47,302 nt of DNA from Streptosporangiales bacterium (GTDB taxonomy: Bacteria > Actinomycetota > Actinomycetes > Streptosporangiales > WHSR01). The DNA is taken from the NCBI GenBank assembly GCA_009379995.1, contig WHSR01000034.1, forward strand, positions 1-47,302. Reading direction: 5' to 3'. Below are positions 26,479-36,131 of this stretch, one piece after another (the first letter of the stretch is position 1; the number at the start of each line of letters is the position of its first letter). A program made the translations under genes and the position numbers. Below the pieces are notes generated by a model. That model made no database searches, was not told the origin of the DNA, and worked only from the letters and a program-made list of their open reading frames with translations.

Positions 26479-26679
26479 GGGTGAACCTCCTACGGCGGAT
26501 CAATGGAAGCCCGCCTCCGTTCCCCGGAGATACCAGCGCCGGTCTTCGATCGAAGCTCCCGGCTCGGGATGCCCGACCCGGGAGCCACTACCGAGGACCG
26601 GCCCAGACGCCGGGTCCGGGAAGGACGGGCCGTACGGAACTTCTCTGTTCAGTTGTCGCGCGGGCCGTTCGGACCTCGC
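26479..26679 (-). promoter_or_regulatory. Structured rpsO-pnp intergenic leader
   Basis: The 201 bases between rpsO and pnp contain no gene. A 31-base hairpin at 26555-26585 has 13 of 14 paired bases around an ATG loop (arms GCTCCCGG.TCGGG and CCCGA.CCGGGAGC). A stem here could be an rpsO attenuator or an RNase III processing site, as known for rpsO-pnp in other bacteria; assigning this function is inference. Confidence 0.5.
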
Positions 26680-26949
26680 CTACCTGCGCAGGCCGAGCCG
26701 CTCGATCAGCTGGCGGTAGCGTCCGATGTCCTTCTTGGCCAGGTACTGGAGGAGACGACGCCGCTTACCGACCATCAACCGCAGCCCGCGACGGCTGTGA
26801 TGGTCGTGCTTGTGCACCTTGAGATGCTCGGTGAGTTCGTGGATGCGTCGAGAGAGCAGCGCGACCTGGACCTCCGGTGATCCTGTGTCACCGTCGTTGG
26901 TCGCGTAGTCATCGATGATCTGCCTCTTGGCAACGGTCTCGAGCGGCAC
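26680..26949 (-). CDS. rpsO: 30S ribosomal protein S15
   Basis: Primary 16S rRNA-binding protein of the small subunit platform. With GTG 26949 it has 89 residues, exactly the family length. It begins with [29 protein letters not shown] and contains [25 protein letters not shown], the rRNA-binding loop, and the [13 protein letters not shown] end. AAAGGGG precedes the start. An upstream ATG frame (27006) is not supported. It is followed by pnp, the classical arrangement. Confidence 0.96.
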   Translation of the reverse strand: MPLETVAKRQIIDDYATNDGDTGSPEVQVALLSRRIHELTEHLKVHKHDHHSRRGLRLMVGKRRRLLQYLAKKDIGRYRQLIERLGLRR

Positions 26950-27088
26950 GGCGCCCCTTTTCTCTCTCCAAGCCTTCTCAGGTCTGATCGACGCGGTGTC
27001 GTCCACCGTTGTCGAGCAACGGTCGCATCACATGTGACACACCAGCGGTTCTCCACCGTACCAGATCACGGGGAGCCCCACGCGGCGC
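26950..27088 (-). other. ribF-rpsO intergenic region with small inverted repeats
   Basis: The region contains a 6-bp stem with a 5-base loop (CCGTTG at 27006-27011, CAACGG at 27017-27022) and a perfect 10-bp palindrome TCACATGTGA at 27028-27037. The stem may end ribF transcription or belong to the rpsO leader; the palindrome could bind a dimeric regulator. Neither can be decided from sequence. Confidence 0.35.
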
Positions 27089-28024
27089 TCACGCGCCGCC
27101 GACGATGTCCCGCACCCGCTCAACGTCGTGCCGCATCGCGGCAACGAGTTCGTCAACGGAGTCGAACCTCTGGGTGTCCCGCAGGCGCGCGACGAACTCC
27201 ACCGCCACATGCTCCCCGTACAGCTCGAGGTCGTCCCGGTCGAGCGCGTACGCCTCAACGCTGCGATCGGTGTCGCCGAACTGCGGGTTGGTACCGACCG
27301 AGATGGCCGCCGGCCATCTGCTGTCCCGGGACGCCAGCCACCCCGCGTAGACCCCGTCCGCCGGGATCGCGGTGTGCGGCGGGGACTCCAGGTTGGCGGT
27401 GGGGAAGCCGAGCAGCCGGGCACCCCGGTCGTGCCCGCGCACCACGACGCCCTCGATTCGGTGCGGGCGCCCCAGCGCCGCGGCGGCCGCGTCGACGTCG
27501 CCGGCCGCGATGCGTTCCCTGATCGCTGTCGAGGACAGGGTGGCGGGACTCTCTCCCTCGAGGGAGACCCCTTCGACGTCGAAGTCGTACTTCTCCCCCA
27601 GCTCCCGCAGCGTCTCGACGTCACCGACGGCCTTGTGGCCGAAGCGGAAGTTGTCACCCACCACAACCGCGGCCGCGTGCAGAGCCTCCACGAGCGTCGC
27701 CGAGACGAACTCGTCGGGGCCACGCTGGGAGAACTCGACAGTGAAGGCGAGGACCAACACCGCGTCCACCCCGAGCGTCTCCAGCAGGGAGGCCTTGTAC
27801 GCCGGGGTGGTGAGTACGGCCGGTTGGCGGTCCGGCCGTAGCACCGCGGCCGGATGGGGGTTGAACGTCACGAGCACCACCGGCAGGCCGGCCGCCCGCC
27901 CCCGCTCCACGGCACGTCGGATGACCCGCTGATGGCCTCGGTGGACACCGTCGAACACGCCGATCGTGGCAACGCAACGTCCCCAGTCTGGCGGGACCTC
28001 CTCGAGCCCGCGCCACCACTGCAC
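27089..28024 (-). CDS. ribF: Bifunctional riboflavin kinase/FAD synthetase
   Basis: Converts riboflavin to FMN and FMN to FAD. The 311-residue protein has the N-terminal nucleotidyltransferase signature TIGVFDGVHRGHQRVI (about residues 20-35) and VTFNPHPAAVLRP, then the C-terminal flavokinase domain with LLGFPTANL, GVYAGWLA and FGD followed by the EAYALDRDDLELYG strand. GTG 28024 has GGGAG eight bases upstream and gives the standard N-terminus; the longer frame was rejected. It lies 82 bases after truB. Confidence 0.95.
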   Translation of the reverse strand: MQWWRGLEEVPPDWGRCVATIGVFDGVHRGHQRVIRRAVERGRAAGLPVVLVTFNPHPAAVLRPDRQPAVLTTPAYKASLLETLGVDAVLVLAFTVEFSQRGPDEFVSATLVEALHAAAVVVGDNFRFGHKAVGDVETLRELGEKYDFDVEGVSLEGESPATLSSTAIRERIAAGDVDAAAAALGRPHRIEGVVVRGHDRGARLLGFPTANLESPPHTAIPADGVYAGWLASRDSRWPAAISVGTNPQFGDTDRSVEAYALDRDDLELYGEHVAVEFVARLRDTQRFDSVDELVAAMRHDVERVRDIVGGA

Positions 28025-28106
28025 GCCGTCCACTCCCTTCACTTCGCACACCGCCGGTACGACAACCGCGTTCCAGCCGCGGCAATTCCTTCCATCGGGT
28101 CTTCCA

Positions 28107-28988
28107 TCAACCGGGCACGGCAAAGACCGCGAGCGGTCGGGCGACGTCGTCGGATTCCTCGACGAGAGCGAGCAGCTCCCCGTCGGGCCCGAAGACGCCG
28201 ACCGGGCCGGGACCGATGCCGGCCGCCGGCAGACGTGCCCCGTGACGGACCTCCCGAGCCTCCTCCACGGAAACTACCCGGCTCGGAAAGGCCGCCAGCA
28301 CCGCCTCACCCAGGGGCATGATCTCGAAGGCCTCCGCCAGCCGTTCCAGCGTCCGCGCGCCCTCCAGATCGTACGGACCCACCCGGGTACGTCGCAGCCG
28401 GGTGAGGTGTCCGCCGACGCCGAGCGCGGCGCCGAGGTCCCGCGCCAGGGACCGGACGTAGGTGCCGGTGGAGCAGACCAGGGAGACGTCGACGTCGAGC
28501 AGGTCACCGTCTCGGTGCACGTCCCGGGCGGCCAGCGAGTACACGGTCACCTGCCGGGGCTGGAGCTCGACGTTCTCACCGGACCGCACCCGCCGGTACG
28601 AGCGCTTCCCACCCACCTTGATCGCACTCACCTGGGGCGGGATCTGCTGGATGCGTCCCTTGAACGAGGACAGCGCGGAAAGCAGCGCCGTGTCCGTGAT
28701 CTCGCCCGCGGGCGCGGATTCGGTCTCCTCGCCCTCGGCGTCGTCCGTGGTCGTGGACCTGCCGAGGCGGATCGTGGCGTCGTAGGCCTTCTCGGCCAGC
28801 GCGAGATGGCCGAGGACGCGGGTGGCCCGTTCGACGCCCACCACGAGCACCCCGGTGGCCATGGGATCGAGTGTGCCCGCGTGGCCGACCCGCCGGGTAC
28901 CGGCCAGCCGGCGAACGCGCGCGACGACGTCGTGGGACGTCCAGCCGCCGGGCTTGTCGACGATGACGAGACCGCTCTGCGCGCTCAT
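28107..28988 (-). CDS. truB: tRNA pseudouridine(55) synthase
   Basis: Makes pseudouridine 55 in the T-loop of tRNAs. With ATG 28988 the protein has 293 residues. It has GLVIVDKPGGWTSHDVV at the start and catalytic Asp41 in GHAGTLDPMATGVL, then SAIKVGGKRSYRRVR and the VVCSTGTYVRSLARDLG-type segment. A GTG at 29024 gives 12 extra residues and overlaps the previous stop, but the family N-terminus favours 28988. It ends with a small C-terminal PUA-like actinobacterial domain. Confidence 0.94.
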   Translation of the reverse strand: MSAQSGLVIVDKPGGWTSHDVVARVRRLAGTRRVGHAGTLDPMATGVLVVGVERATRVLGHLALAEKAYDATIRLGRSTTTDDAEGEETESAPAGEITDTALLSALSSFKGRIQQIPPQVSAIKVGGKRSYRRVRSGENVELQPRQVTVYSLAARDVHRDGDLLDVDVSLVCSTGTYVRSLARDLGAALGVGGHLTRLRRTRVGPYDLEGARTLERLAEAFEIMPLGEAVLAAFPSRVVSVEEAREVRHGARLPAAGIGPGPVGVFGPDGELLALVEESDDVARPLAVFAVPG

Positions 28989-29024
28989 ACTGCGAGAATC
29001 CAGGATTGGCGGGTTCGGAACCAC

Positions 29025-30086
29025 TCACCCTAGTCGGTAGCGCCCCGCTGCCTCCGTCCCCCTCCCCCCTTGCCGTGCCTCGGCGAGCAGGTCTCGCAGT
29101 TGGTCCATGATCTGGTCAACCTCGGCGTACGAGGTGAAGCCGGCGGCGGATCGGTGGCCTCCCCCGCCGAACTGCGTGCAGAGACCGCCCACGTCGATCC
29201 GCTCCCGGGACCGGGCGGACACCCGCCAGGCTCCCTCGTCGTCCTCCTTCAGCACCACGGCGACCTCCGCCTCCTCGGTCTTCCGCAGGGTGTCGATGAT
29301 GGACTCGACGAGGTCGAAAGGCAGCCCGTGGACGACCCGATCGTGTCGGGTGACGGTGGTCCACACCATGCCGAGGCCGTCGGCCGCGGGCGGCTCCAGC
29401 ACCGCCCGGTCGAGTGCGGCGGCGAGCACCTGCAGGTAGCCGAAGGGCGCGCTGTCCCACAGGTGACGAGCCACGACATCTGGGCAGACGCCGGTGCGCA
29501 GCAGCCGTGCGGCCAACTCGTGGACGTCGGGCGACGTGCTCTCGAAGCGGAACGATCCGGTGTCGGTCACCAGGCCCGCGTACAGGTTGATCGCGATGTC
29601 GCGGGTGAGCGGCAGCTCCAACCGCCGGATCAACTCCTCGACGAGCACCGCCGTCGCCGCGGCCGAAGGGTCCAGCAGTTGTAGGGTGCCGAACCCGGTG
29701 TTGGACGCGTGGTGATCGACCACGATGAGGTCCTGCGCCTTGAGGGCGTTCGGGGCGAGGACCCCGAGCCGTTCCACGTTGCCCACGTCGAAGGTGACCA
29801 TCACCTCCGGCGCGGGGGGAAACTCGGCCGGCTCGGTGAGCAACTCCAGGCCGGGAAGGAAACGCAGAATGGAGGGGATGACGAAGGGCTCGTCGCCGAA
29901 CGACGCCATCGTGCGCTGTCCGCGGGCACGCAGCGCATGGGCCAGACCGAGCATCGACCCCAAGGCGTCACCGTCGGGCACCACGTGGCAGGCGAGGCAT
30001 ATCTCCTCGGCCTCGGTGAGCACGGTCGTGGCCCGGTTCCAGTCGTCCGAGCTGGGACCCCGATGGGGCTCGACAGGACTGCTCAC
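29025..30086 (-). CDS. DHH/DHHA1 family phosphoesterase (NrnA-like)
   Basis: A 353-residue phosphoesterase like NrnA, which degrades nanoRNAs, phosphoadenosine phosphate and, in mycobacteria, cyclic dinucleotide products. Motifs are VVPDGDALGS (metal ligands), FDVGN, VVDHHASN and, in the DHHA1 domain, FGGGGHRSAAGF. The GTG start overlaps the rbfA stop, so the two are coupled, as in related genomes. The nrnA symbol is withheld because the substrate range of this branch differs between species. Confidence 0.9.
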   Translation of the reverse strand: MSSPVEPHRGPSSDDWNRATTVLTEAEEICLACHVVPDGDALGSMLGLAHALRARGQRTMASFGDEPFVIPSILRFLPGLELLTEPAEFPPAPEVMVTFDVGNVERLGVLAPNALKAQDLIVVDHHASNTGFGTLQLLDPSAAATAVLVEELIRRLELPLTRDIAINLYAGLVTDTGSFRFESTSPDVHELAARLLRTGVCPDVVARHLWDSAPFGYLQVLAAALDRAVLEPPAADGLGMVWTTVTRHDRVVHGLPFDLVESIIDTLRKTEEAEVAVVLKEDDEGAWRVSARSRERIDVGGLCTQFGGGGHRSAAGFTSYAEVDQIMDQLRDLLAEARQGGRGTEAAGRYRLG

Positions 30087-30568
30087 GAAGCGGAGTATCC
30101 CGCTTCGTCTCCCTCCTCGCCCTCGGTTTCGCCAACCTCCCTGCGCGGACTCCGGTACGGATCCGCGTCGCCGGCCGGTCGCGCGTCGGCCCTCACCCGC
30201 TCGAGTTCGGCGTCGGCAATCCGGGCCTTCTCCAGGAGCTGGTCGATGTGGCGGGCGTCCTCGGGCACGGTGTCGAGGGCGAAGGTGAGGCTCGGCGTGT
30301 GCCGCAGCCCCGTCTGGCGGCCCACCTCGGACCGAATGAGCCCTTTGGCGCTTTCCAGGGCAGCGGCCGTCTCGGCTCGTTCCTCCGCGGAACCGTAGAC
30401 CGTGTAGTACACGGTCGCGTCGCGCAGATCGCCGGTCAGCCGGGCGTCGGTCACCGTGACGAAGCCGAGCCGGGGATCCTTGACCCGCCGCTCCAGCATC
30501 TCGGCGACGATCTCCCGAACCCGGTCGGCAAGCCTGTGTGCCCGCGCTTCGCTCATGGCGGCGCTCAT
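30083..30568 (-). CDS. rbfA: 30S ribosome-binding factor A
   Basis: Late 30S maturation factor binding near the 5' helix of 16S rRNA. The 161-residue protein contains RVREIVAEMLERRVKDPRLGFVTVTDARLTGDL and the KH-type fold ending in HTPSLTFALDTVPEDA, plus an acidic C-terminal tail. Two ATG codons are possible. The first (30568) abuts GGAGGG directly, while the second (30556) lies 12 bases after it, so the true start is not settled. Confidence 0.92.
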   Translation of the reverse strand: MSAAMSEARAHRLADRVREIVAEMLERRVKDPRLGFVTVTDARLTGDLRDATVYYTVYGSAEERAETAAALESAKGLIRSEVGRQTGLRHTPSLTFALDTVPEDARHIDQLLEKARIADAELERVRADARPAGDADPYRSPRREVGETEGEEGDEAGYSAS

Positions 30569-30661
30569 CCCTCCGCGCTAATTCCGTTCGCTTCTCCGCC
30601 CGCTCGCCGGGTTCTCGCCGTCGGCGATCCCCCCGATGGCTCGCGTGCGTCGCTCACCTGG

Positions 30662-30958
30662 CTAGTCTTCTTCGTTGAAGAGCCGCTGGCGTGCGGAAAG
30701 CAGCTCGATCTCCGGCCGCGCCGCGACCAACCGCTCGCAGGAATCCAAGACCTCGCGGCAGTTCCCAGCGGTGGCGGAGACCACTGCCACTCCGATCTCC
30801 GACCGGCGGTACCGATCGAGATACCCGGTCTCGGCCACGGCTATCGCGGGGAACCGCCGCTGCACCTCGGCTATCACCGGGCGCACGACCGACCGCTTCT
30901 CCTTGAGCGAGCGCACCTCACCCAAAAGTAGATCCAAGGTCAGCGCCCCGACGTACAT
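30662..30958 (-). CDS. DUF503 domain-containing protein
   Basis: A 98-residue protein of the DUF503 (YlxP-like) family, regularly found between infB and rbfA. It begins MYVGALTLDLLLGEVRSLKEKRSVVRPVI, the family signature, and continues with GVAVVSATAGNCREVLDSCERLVAARPE. GGAG sits seven bases before the ATG. The homologue YlxP has been linked to ribosome assembly, but the function here is unproven. Confidence 0.93.
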   Translation of the reverse strand: MYVGALTLDLLLGEVRSLKEKRSVVRPVIAEVQRRFPAIAVAETGYLDRYRRSEIGVAVVSATAGNCREVLDSCERLVAARPEIELLSARQRLFNEED

Positions 30959-30971
30959 GCTGATCTCCGTG

Positions 30972-31023
30972 CGATGAATGGGCCATCCACCCCGCTAGGT
31001 CCGGATGAACGGCCCATTCATCG
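30972..31023 (-). terminator. Hairpin between infB and the DUF503 gene
   Basis: Perfect 13-bp arms, CGATGAATGGGCC (30972-30984) and GGCCCATTCATCG (31011-31023), enclose a 26-base loop. The hairpin starts three bases after the infB stop, with no T-tract. It may partly end infB transcription or be an RNA processing site, since the next gene starts just beyond. Confidence 0.65.
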
Positions 31024-31026
31024 GAT

Positions 31027-33867
31027 TCATCTCGGCTTTTCGCGCATCTCGAAGGTCTCGATCGAGTCTCCGATCTTGATGTCGCTGTAGCCGATCCCGA
31101 TGCCGCACTCGAAGCCCTCCCGGACCTCGGTGACGTCGTCCTTGAACCGCCTGAGCGAGCTGACGGTCAGGTTGTCGGCCACGACCACACCGTCGCGCAC
31201 CAGCCGTGCCTTGCTGGCCCGGTTGACAGTTCCCGACCGCACCATGCACCCGGCGACGTTGCCGATCCGCGGTACCTTGAAGATCTCGACGATCTCCGCC
31301 GTGCCGAGCTGGACCTCTTCGTACTCGGGCTTGAGCATGCCCTTGAGTGCCGCCTCGATCTCGTCGATCGCCTGGTAGATGACCGAGTAGAAGCGGACGT
31401 CGACGCCCTCGTGGTCGGCGAGCTCCCGCGCCTTGCCCTCGGGCCGCACGTTGAAGCCGATGACGACGGCGTCCGAGGCGATGGCGAGGTTGACGTCGTC
31501 CTGGGTGATGGCACCCACACCGCGACGGATGACCCGAAGGCCGACCTCGTCGCCGACGTCGATCTTGGTAAGGGCATCCTCGAGGGCCTCGACCGAGCCG
31601 GACACGTCGCCCTTGATGATGAGGACCAGCTCCTGCACCTCGCCCTTTTCGAGGTCGGAGAACAGCTCCTCGAGAGTGCGCCGACCGCGGCTCTGTGCCA
31701 GCTCCGCGGCGCGCACCCGGGCCTCACGCCGCTCGGCGATCTGCCGGGCCACCCGATCGTCGGGTACGACTATGAAGTTGTCGCCGGCGCTCGGAACCGC
31801 TGTCAAGCCCAGCACCAGCACCGGACGCGACGGCGGTGCCTCCGCGACGGAGTTGCCGTTCTCGTCCAGCATCGCGCGTACCCGGCCGTACCCCTCGCCG
31901 CAGACGATGGCGTCGCCGACCCGCAGCGTGCCCCGCTGCACCAGCACCGTGGCCACCGGGCCGCGGCCGCGGTCGAGGTGAGCCTCGATCGCGATCCCCT
32001 GGGCCTTCTGCCTGGGATTGGCCCGCAGATCCAGCTCGGCGTCCGCGGTGAGGACCACCGCCTCGAGAAGGCCGTCGAGACCCTTGCCCTGCAGCGCGGA
32101 GACGTCGGCGAACTGGGTCTCGCCGCCGAACTCCTCGGCCACGATCCCGTACTCGGTCAGCTGCGCGCGGACCCGCTGCGGGTCCGCGCCCTCCTTGTCG
32201 ATCTTGTTGACCGCGACGACGATCGGCACACCGGCCGCCTGGGCGTGTTCGACCGCCTCGGTGGTCTGCGGCTTCACGCCGTCGTCCGCGGCCACGACGA
32301 GCACCGCGATGTCGGTCGACTTGGCACCGCGAGCACGCATAGCGGTGAACGCCTGGTGGCCCGGGGTGTCGATGAAGGTGATCTTGCGCTCGTTGCCGTC
32401 GACCTCCGTGCTCACCTGGTAGGCACCGATGTGCTGGGTGATGCCGCCGGCCTCGCCCCCGGCCACGTTGGTGTTGCGGATGGCGTCGAGCAGCTTGGTC
32501 TTACCGTGGTCGACGTGACCCATGACGGTGACCACCGGCGGACGCGCCGCCCGGTCGCCCTCGTCGCCCAGATCCTCGCCGAACTCGATGTCGAAGGACT
32601 CGAGCAGCTCCCGGTCCTCGTCCTCGGGGCTCACTACCTGGACTTCGTAGTTGAGCTCGGCGCCGAGGAGCTGGAGGGTCTCGTCGCTGACCGACTGGGT
32701 GGCCGTCACCATCTCACCGAGGTGCAGCAGCGCCTTAACCAGCGAGGCCGGGTTCGCGCCGATCTTGTCGGCGAAGTCGCTGAGCGTCGACCCCCGCGGC
32801 AGCCGTACCGCCTCGCCGTTGCCGCGCGGGAGCCGCTCGCCGCCGATGGTGGGCGCCTGCATGTTGTCGAACTCTTGACGGCGCTGCTTCTTGGACTTGC
32901 GGCCCCGGCTCGGACGTCCGCCCGGACGGCCGAACGCACCCCCGGCTCCGGGGCGGCCACGGCCGCCGCCTCCGGGACGGCCGACTCCGGCACGCGGCGG
33001 CCCACCGCCGCCACGAGGCGGCCCACCGCCGCCACGAGGCGGCCCACCGCCGCCACGAGGAGGAGCACCGGTGCGTCCGCCTCCCCCGGAGGGGCGCCCG
33101 CCACCGGGCGCCGGCCTACCGGACGACGACGGCCGCGAGGGCATCATCATCGGATTAGGCCGCGGCCCGCCAGGTGGGCGCGGCGGCGCGGAACCCGAGT
33201 GCGGACCGCCGGCTCCGGGCGCGCCGGAACGCGACGACGAGGGCCGCGACGGAACACCCGCACCTCCTCCACGCGGGGCCGAGGGGCGGGACTGCTGCGG
33301 CTTGGACGCGCCCATCCCGGTGCTCGTCGAGCTGAACGGGTTGTTGCCGGGCCGCGGACCGGTACCCGGCCGCCGGGGCACGGCCGGCCTGGGCCGCGGC
33401 GGAGCCGGCTTGGGCGGGCCTGGCTTCGGACCAACCTGCGGCGTTGCCGCGGCGCCGCCCGGACGCTCCCTGGGCGCGGGTGCCGGACGCTCCTCCGGCA
33501 CCGGGGGCTGCGGAGGCTGCGGCGCGGGGGGTTCCGGAGCCTGCGCCTCCTCCGCTTCGGGACGCGCGGGCCGGCGCTGCTCCGCAACGCATTCGGCCAC
33601 TTCCTGGGCTGCCGGCTCCTTGGCCGCGGGCCCACGCGCGGGCGCCTTCTTTCCCGATGCGGCCTTCGCCGACGCTGTGCTGGCGTCCGACTCAGCCTGC
33701 GGTGCCGGCGCTGTTGCGAACGCTTCCTTGAGCTTGCGAACGACCGGCGCCTCGACCGTCGAGGACGCCGACCGAACGAACTCGCCCATCTCCTGGAGCT
33801 TGGCCATCACGGCCTTGCTCTCGACGCCGAACTCTTTGGCGAGCTCGTACACCCGGACCTTCGCCAC
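31027..33867 (-). CDS. infB: Translation initiation factor IF-2
   Basis: GTPase that places initiator tRNA on the 30S subunit and promotes subunit joining. The 946-residue protein begins with an IF2-N module ([21 protein letters not shown]) and has a long proline/glycine/arginine-rich linker (about 65-330). A second IF2-N module ([21 protein letters not shown]) follows, and then the GTPase domain with GHVDHGKT (G1), DTPGHQAF (G3) and NKID (G4), and the C-terminal initiator-tRNA domains. GTG 33867 is preceded by GGGAG. The linker holds three perfect 21-bp tandem repeats. Confidence 0.97.
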   Translation of the reverse strand: MAKVRVYELAKEFGVESKAVMAKLQEMGEFVRSASSTVEAPVVRKLKEAFATAPAPQAESDASTASAKAASGKKAPARGPAAKEPAAQEVAECVAEQRRPARPEAEEAQAPEPPAPQPPQPPVPEERPAPAPRERPGGAAATPQVGPKPGPPKPAPPRPRPAVPRRPGTGPRPGNNPFSSTSTGMGASKPQQSRPSAPRGGGAGVPSRPSSSRSGAPGAGGPHSGSAPPRPPGGPRPNPMMMPSRPSSSGRPAPGGGRPSGGGGRTGAPPRGGGGPPRGGGGPPRGGGGPPRAGVGRPGGGGRGRPGAGGAFGRPGGRPSRGRKSKKQRRQEFDNMQAPTIGGERLPRGNGEAVRLPRGSTLSDFADKIGANPASLVKALLHLGEMVTATQSVSDETLQLLGAELNYEVQVVSPEDEDRELLESFDIEFGEDLGDEGDRAARPPVVTVMGHVDHGKTKLLDAIRNTNVAGGEAGGITQHIGAYQVSTEVDGNERKITFIDTPGHQAFTAMRARGAKSTDIAVLVVAADDGVKPQTTEAVEHAQAAGVPIVVAVNKIDKEGADPQRVRAQLTEYGIVAEEFGGETQFADVSALQGKGLDGLLEAVVLTADAELDLRANPRQKAQGIAIEAHLDRGRGPVATVLVQRGTLRVGDAIVCGEGYGRVRAMLDENGNSVAEAPPSRPVLVLGLTAVPSAGDNFIVVPDDRVARQIAERREARVRAAELAQSRGRRTLEELFSDLEKGEVQELVLIIKGDVSGSVEALEDALTKIDVGDEVGLRVIRRGVGAITQDDVNLAIASDAVVIGFNVRPEGKARELADHEGVDVRFYSVIYQAIDEIEAALKGMLKPEYEEVQLGTAEIVEIFKVPRIGNVAGCMVRSGTVNRASKARLVRDGVVVADNLTVSSLRRFKDDVTEVREGFECGIGIGYSDIKIGDSIETFEMREKPR
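32998..33060 (-). repeat. Three perfect 21-bp tandem repeats within infB
   Basis: Three identical 21-bp units encode three copies of a seven-residue PPRGGGG-type repeat in the disordered linker. Identity at the DNA level suggests recent slippage expansion; repeat number may vary between strains. Confidence 0.9.
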
Positions 33868-33970
33868 GTCACTCCCAACCTCGGTCCGGGGGCGTCCTCC
33901 GGACCGTCGCTAGCTTGCCGTATTCATCGCTTCGTGCTCATCGAGTGCTCATAGCAATCTCGACCCGCCT

Positions 33971-34282
33971 TCAACTCGAGGCCGTCTTCTCTTGTCCACT
34001 TCTGTCCGCCTGCTCTGCCCGTCGTGTCTCCAGGTAGCTCCTGAGCACGCCCGTGTCGAGCGGTCCCGGCCGACGGAACGCCCGCGGGAACGCCCGACGA
34101 CGCTCAGCAAGCTGGAGACACCCTAGATCAGGATGCAACGAAGCACCCCGACCGGGCAGCCTCCCGCGAGGGTCGGGGACTACCACGCCCTCGACCACCA
34201 CGAGATGCAGCAGGTCGGACTTGGCCGCTCGAACCCGGCATCCCACACAGGTGCGCACCGGATCCGCCCAGCCAGTATTCAT
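33971..34282 (-). CDS. YlxR family RNA-binding protein
   Basis: A 103-residue YlxR (DUF448) protein. [21 protein letters not shown] followed by [17 protein letters not shown] is the family signature. YlxR-type proteins bind RNA; a Bacillus homologue was reported as an RNase P modulator (RnpM), which cannot be assumed here. The start lies four bases after the nusA stop, so the two are coupled. About 100 bases without a gene separate it from infB. Confidence 0.92.
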   Translation of the reverse strand: MNTGWADPVRTCVGCRVRAAKSDLLHLVVVEGVVVPDPRGRLPGRGASLHPDLGCLQLAERRRAFPRAFRRPGPLDTGVLRSYLETRRAEQADRSGQEKTASS

Positions 34283-34286
34283 TACC

Positions 34287-35324
34287 TTACCGTGCTGAGG
34301 CGTCTGCTGATCCGGTCACCTGCTCCGGCGAGGCCTGGTGCTGGGGAACAGCACTCTCCGGCTCGGTATCGGGACGGATGTCGATCCGCCATCCGGTGAG
34401 ACGAGCCGCCAGCCGGGCGTTCTGCCCCTCTTTGCCGATCGCCAGGGAGAGCTGGTAGTCGGGGACCGTGACCCGGGCCACCTTCGCGGCCAGGTCGACC
34501 ACCTCTACCCGACTAACCCGAGCGGGAGACAGCGCATTCCCGACGAAGACCGCCGGGTCGTCCGACCAGTCCACGATGTCGATCTTCTCGCCGTGCAGCT
34601 CGTTCATCACGTTGCGCACCCGGCTGCCGAGCGGGCCGATGCATGCCCCCTTGGCATTCACCCCTGCCTTGCGCGACCGTACGGCGATCTTGGTACGGTG
34701 ACCGGCCTCGCGGGCGGTCGCCGCGATCTCCACGGTCCCGTCGGCGATCTCCGGAACCTCCAGCGAGAAGAGCTTCTTCACCAGGTTGGGGTGGGTACGG
34801 GACAACGTGATCTGCGGTCCGCGGTGGCCCTTGCGGACCTGGACGACGTAGCAACGCAGCCGCGCGCCATGCTCGTACCGCTCGCCCGGGACCTGCTCGG
34901 GCGGCGGGAGCAGGGCCTCAACCCTGCCGAGATCGACGAGGATGTTGCGCGGATCCTTGCCCTGCTGGATCACACCGGCGACGATGTCGCCCTCGCGTCC
35001 CGCGTACTCGCCGAACGTCAGCTCGTCCTCGGCATCGCGGAGCCGCTGCAGGATCACCTGTTTGGCGGTGGTGGCGGCGATCCGCCCGAATCCGGTGGGG
35101 GTGTCGTCGAACTCGCGGACGAGGTTCCCCTCGCTGTCCGCCTCCTGGGCCCACACCGTCACGTGCCCGCTGCCGCGGTCGAGCTCGACCCGCGCCTGCG
35201 GGTACGCGCCCTCCGTACGGTGGTACGCGATGAGCAAGGCGTCCTCGATAGCCTTGACGACGAGGTCGAAGGAGATGTCCTTTTCTCGTTCGAGGCCTCG
35301 CAGGACGTTGATGTCGATGTCCAC
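34287..35324 (-). CDS. nusA: Transcription termination/antitermination protein NusA
   Basis: RNA polymerase-associated factor for pausing, termination and rRNA antitermination. The 345-residue protein has an N-terminal domain ([29 protein letters not shown]), S1 and two KH domains ([51 protein letters not shown]), and lacks the C-terminal repeats of E. coli NusA, as is normal in actinobacteria. GTG 35324 has GAGGGGG upstream. It follows rimP by ten bases. Confidence 0.95.
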   Translation of the reverse strand: MDIDINVLRGLEREKDISFDLVVKAIEDALLIAYHRTEGAYPQARVELDRGSGHVTVWAQEADSEGNLVREFDDTPTGFGRIAATTAKQVILQRLRDAEDELTFGEYAGREGDIVAGVIQQGKDPRNILVDLGRVEALLPPPEQVPGERYEHGARLRCYVVQVRKGHRGPQITLSRTHPNLVKKLFSLEVPEIADGTVEIAATAREAGHRTKIAVRSRKAGVNAKGACIGPLGSRVRNVMNELHGEKIDIVDWSDDPAVFVGNALSPARVSRVEVVDLAAKVARVTVPDYQLSLAIGKEGQNARLAARLTGWRIDIRPDTEPESAVPQHQASPEQVTGSADASAR

Positions 35325-35334
35325 GACCGCCCCC

Positions 35335-35817
35335 TCAGCCCTCACCGTGTTCGCCGTTGTCGCGGTGGAACTCCACCTGCACCTTGCCGCGGCCCAGATC
35401 GCCGTGGCGGAAGGTGCGCCGCCGCCCGTCGACGTCCAGCACGACGGACTCCTCGTCGGCGGTCAACACCCGTCCACGGACCTCGCCGCCCTCCGACAGG
35501 GGAGCACGGACGAGATGGCCGGCCGCCCGCCGCCAGTGCCGTGGCTCCGTCAACGGTCGGTCGACGCCGGGCGAGGTCACCTCGAGGACGTACGGTCCGT
35601 TGCCCATCGCGTCGGAGCTATCGAGAAACCTGGAGACGGCCTGACTGACGACCGCAACGGAGTCAAGGCTCACGCCACCATCCGCGTCGACGACAACCCT
35701 CAGCAAGCGCCGCTTGCCGGCAGGGGTGATCACGACGTCCTCCAGGTCGAACCCGGCCCGGTTGACCACAGGCCGCAACAACTGCGCGAGGCGGTCGCGT
35801 CGGGAGTCAACGCTCAT
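35335..35817 (-). CDS. rimP: Ribosome maturation factor RimP
   Basis: 30S maturation factor. With ATG 35817, preceded by GAGGAGG, it has 160 residues. [32 protein letters not shown] and [31 protein letters not shown] carry the family signatures. A longer open frame to 35871 lacks support. It heads the rimP-nusA-ylxR-infB run and lies opposite the ferritin-like lipoprotein gene, with palindrome copy D in between. Confidence 0.94.
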   Translation of the reverse strand: MSVDSRRDRLAQLLRPVVNRAGFDLEDVVITPAGKRRLLRVVVDADGGVSLDSVAVVSQAVSRFLDSSDAMGNGPYVLEVTSPGVDRPLTEPRHWRRAAGHLVRAPLSEGGEVRGRVLTADEESVVLDVDGRRRTFRHGDLGRGKVQVEFHRDNGEHGEG

Positions 35818-35940
35818 GGAAACCTCCTCGTCACCTCTGCTGTTGTCGGGCCTTGCACGATCCGCTGGCAATCTCCAGCCTATCGGCAGGAAACGCGGCA
35901 GGTGACGGCCGACGCCGGCCCCCGGCGTGTCTCATCCGGT

Positions 35941-36016
35941 CCCCTCCTTGGCCGTGATCTTGCAGAAATTTCAAGACCGGTCTTGAAATTTCTGCAAGAT
36001 CACGGCCAAGGAGGGG
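35941..36016. repeat. Palindrome family copy D, perfect 76-bp palindrome
   Basis: A perfect inverted repeat of 76 bp without any loop; the centre is ACCGGT. It is the longest copy of the family in the window. It lies upstream of both neighbouring genes (rimP leftwards, ferritin-like lipoprotein rightwards), so it cannot simply terminate either one. Confidence 0.9.
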
Positions 36017-36131
36017 CATGGGGAGGATCCCTATGTGCCGATCTGGTCACGCCCGACACGGCCGGCGGCGACAGCGCCTAACATGCGAGGGCGCGAGAGA
36101 GCAGGCACGCCGGGATGGGAGGAGAACAGGC

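Noticed and set aside
27028..27037. TCACATGTGA palindrome upstream of rpsO
   Set aside because: Ten bases is short, the position relative to any promoter is unknown, and no regulator could be linked to it.
30569..30661. Possible gene in the gap between rbfA and DUF503
   Set aside because: The 93-base gap contains no open frame with a ribosome site, and DUF503 has a good start of its own.
31411..33954. 847-codon plus-strand frame opposite infB
   Set aside because: Antisense shadow of IF-2; the composition and repeat structure come from the infB linker.
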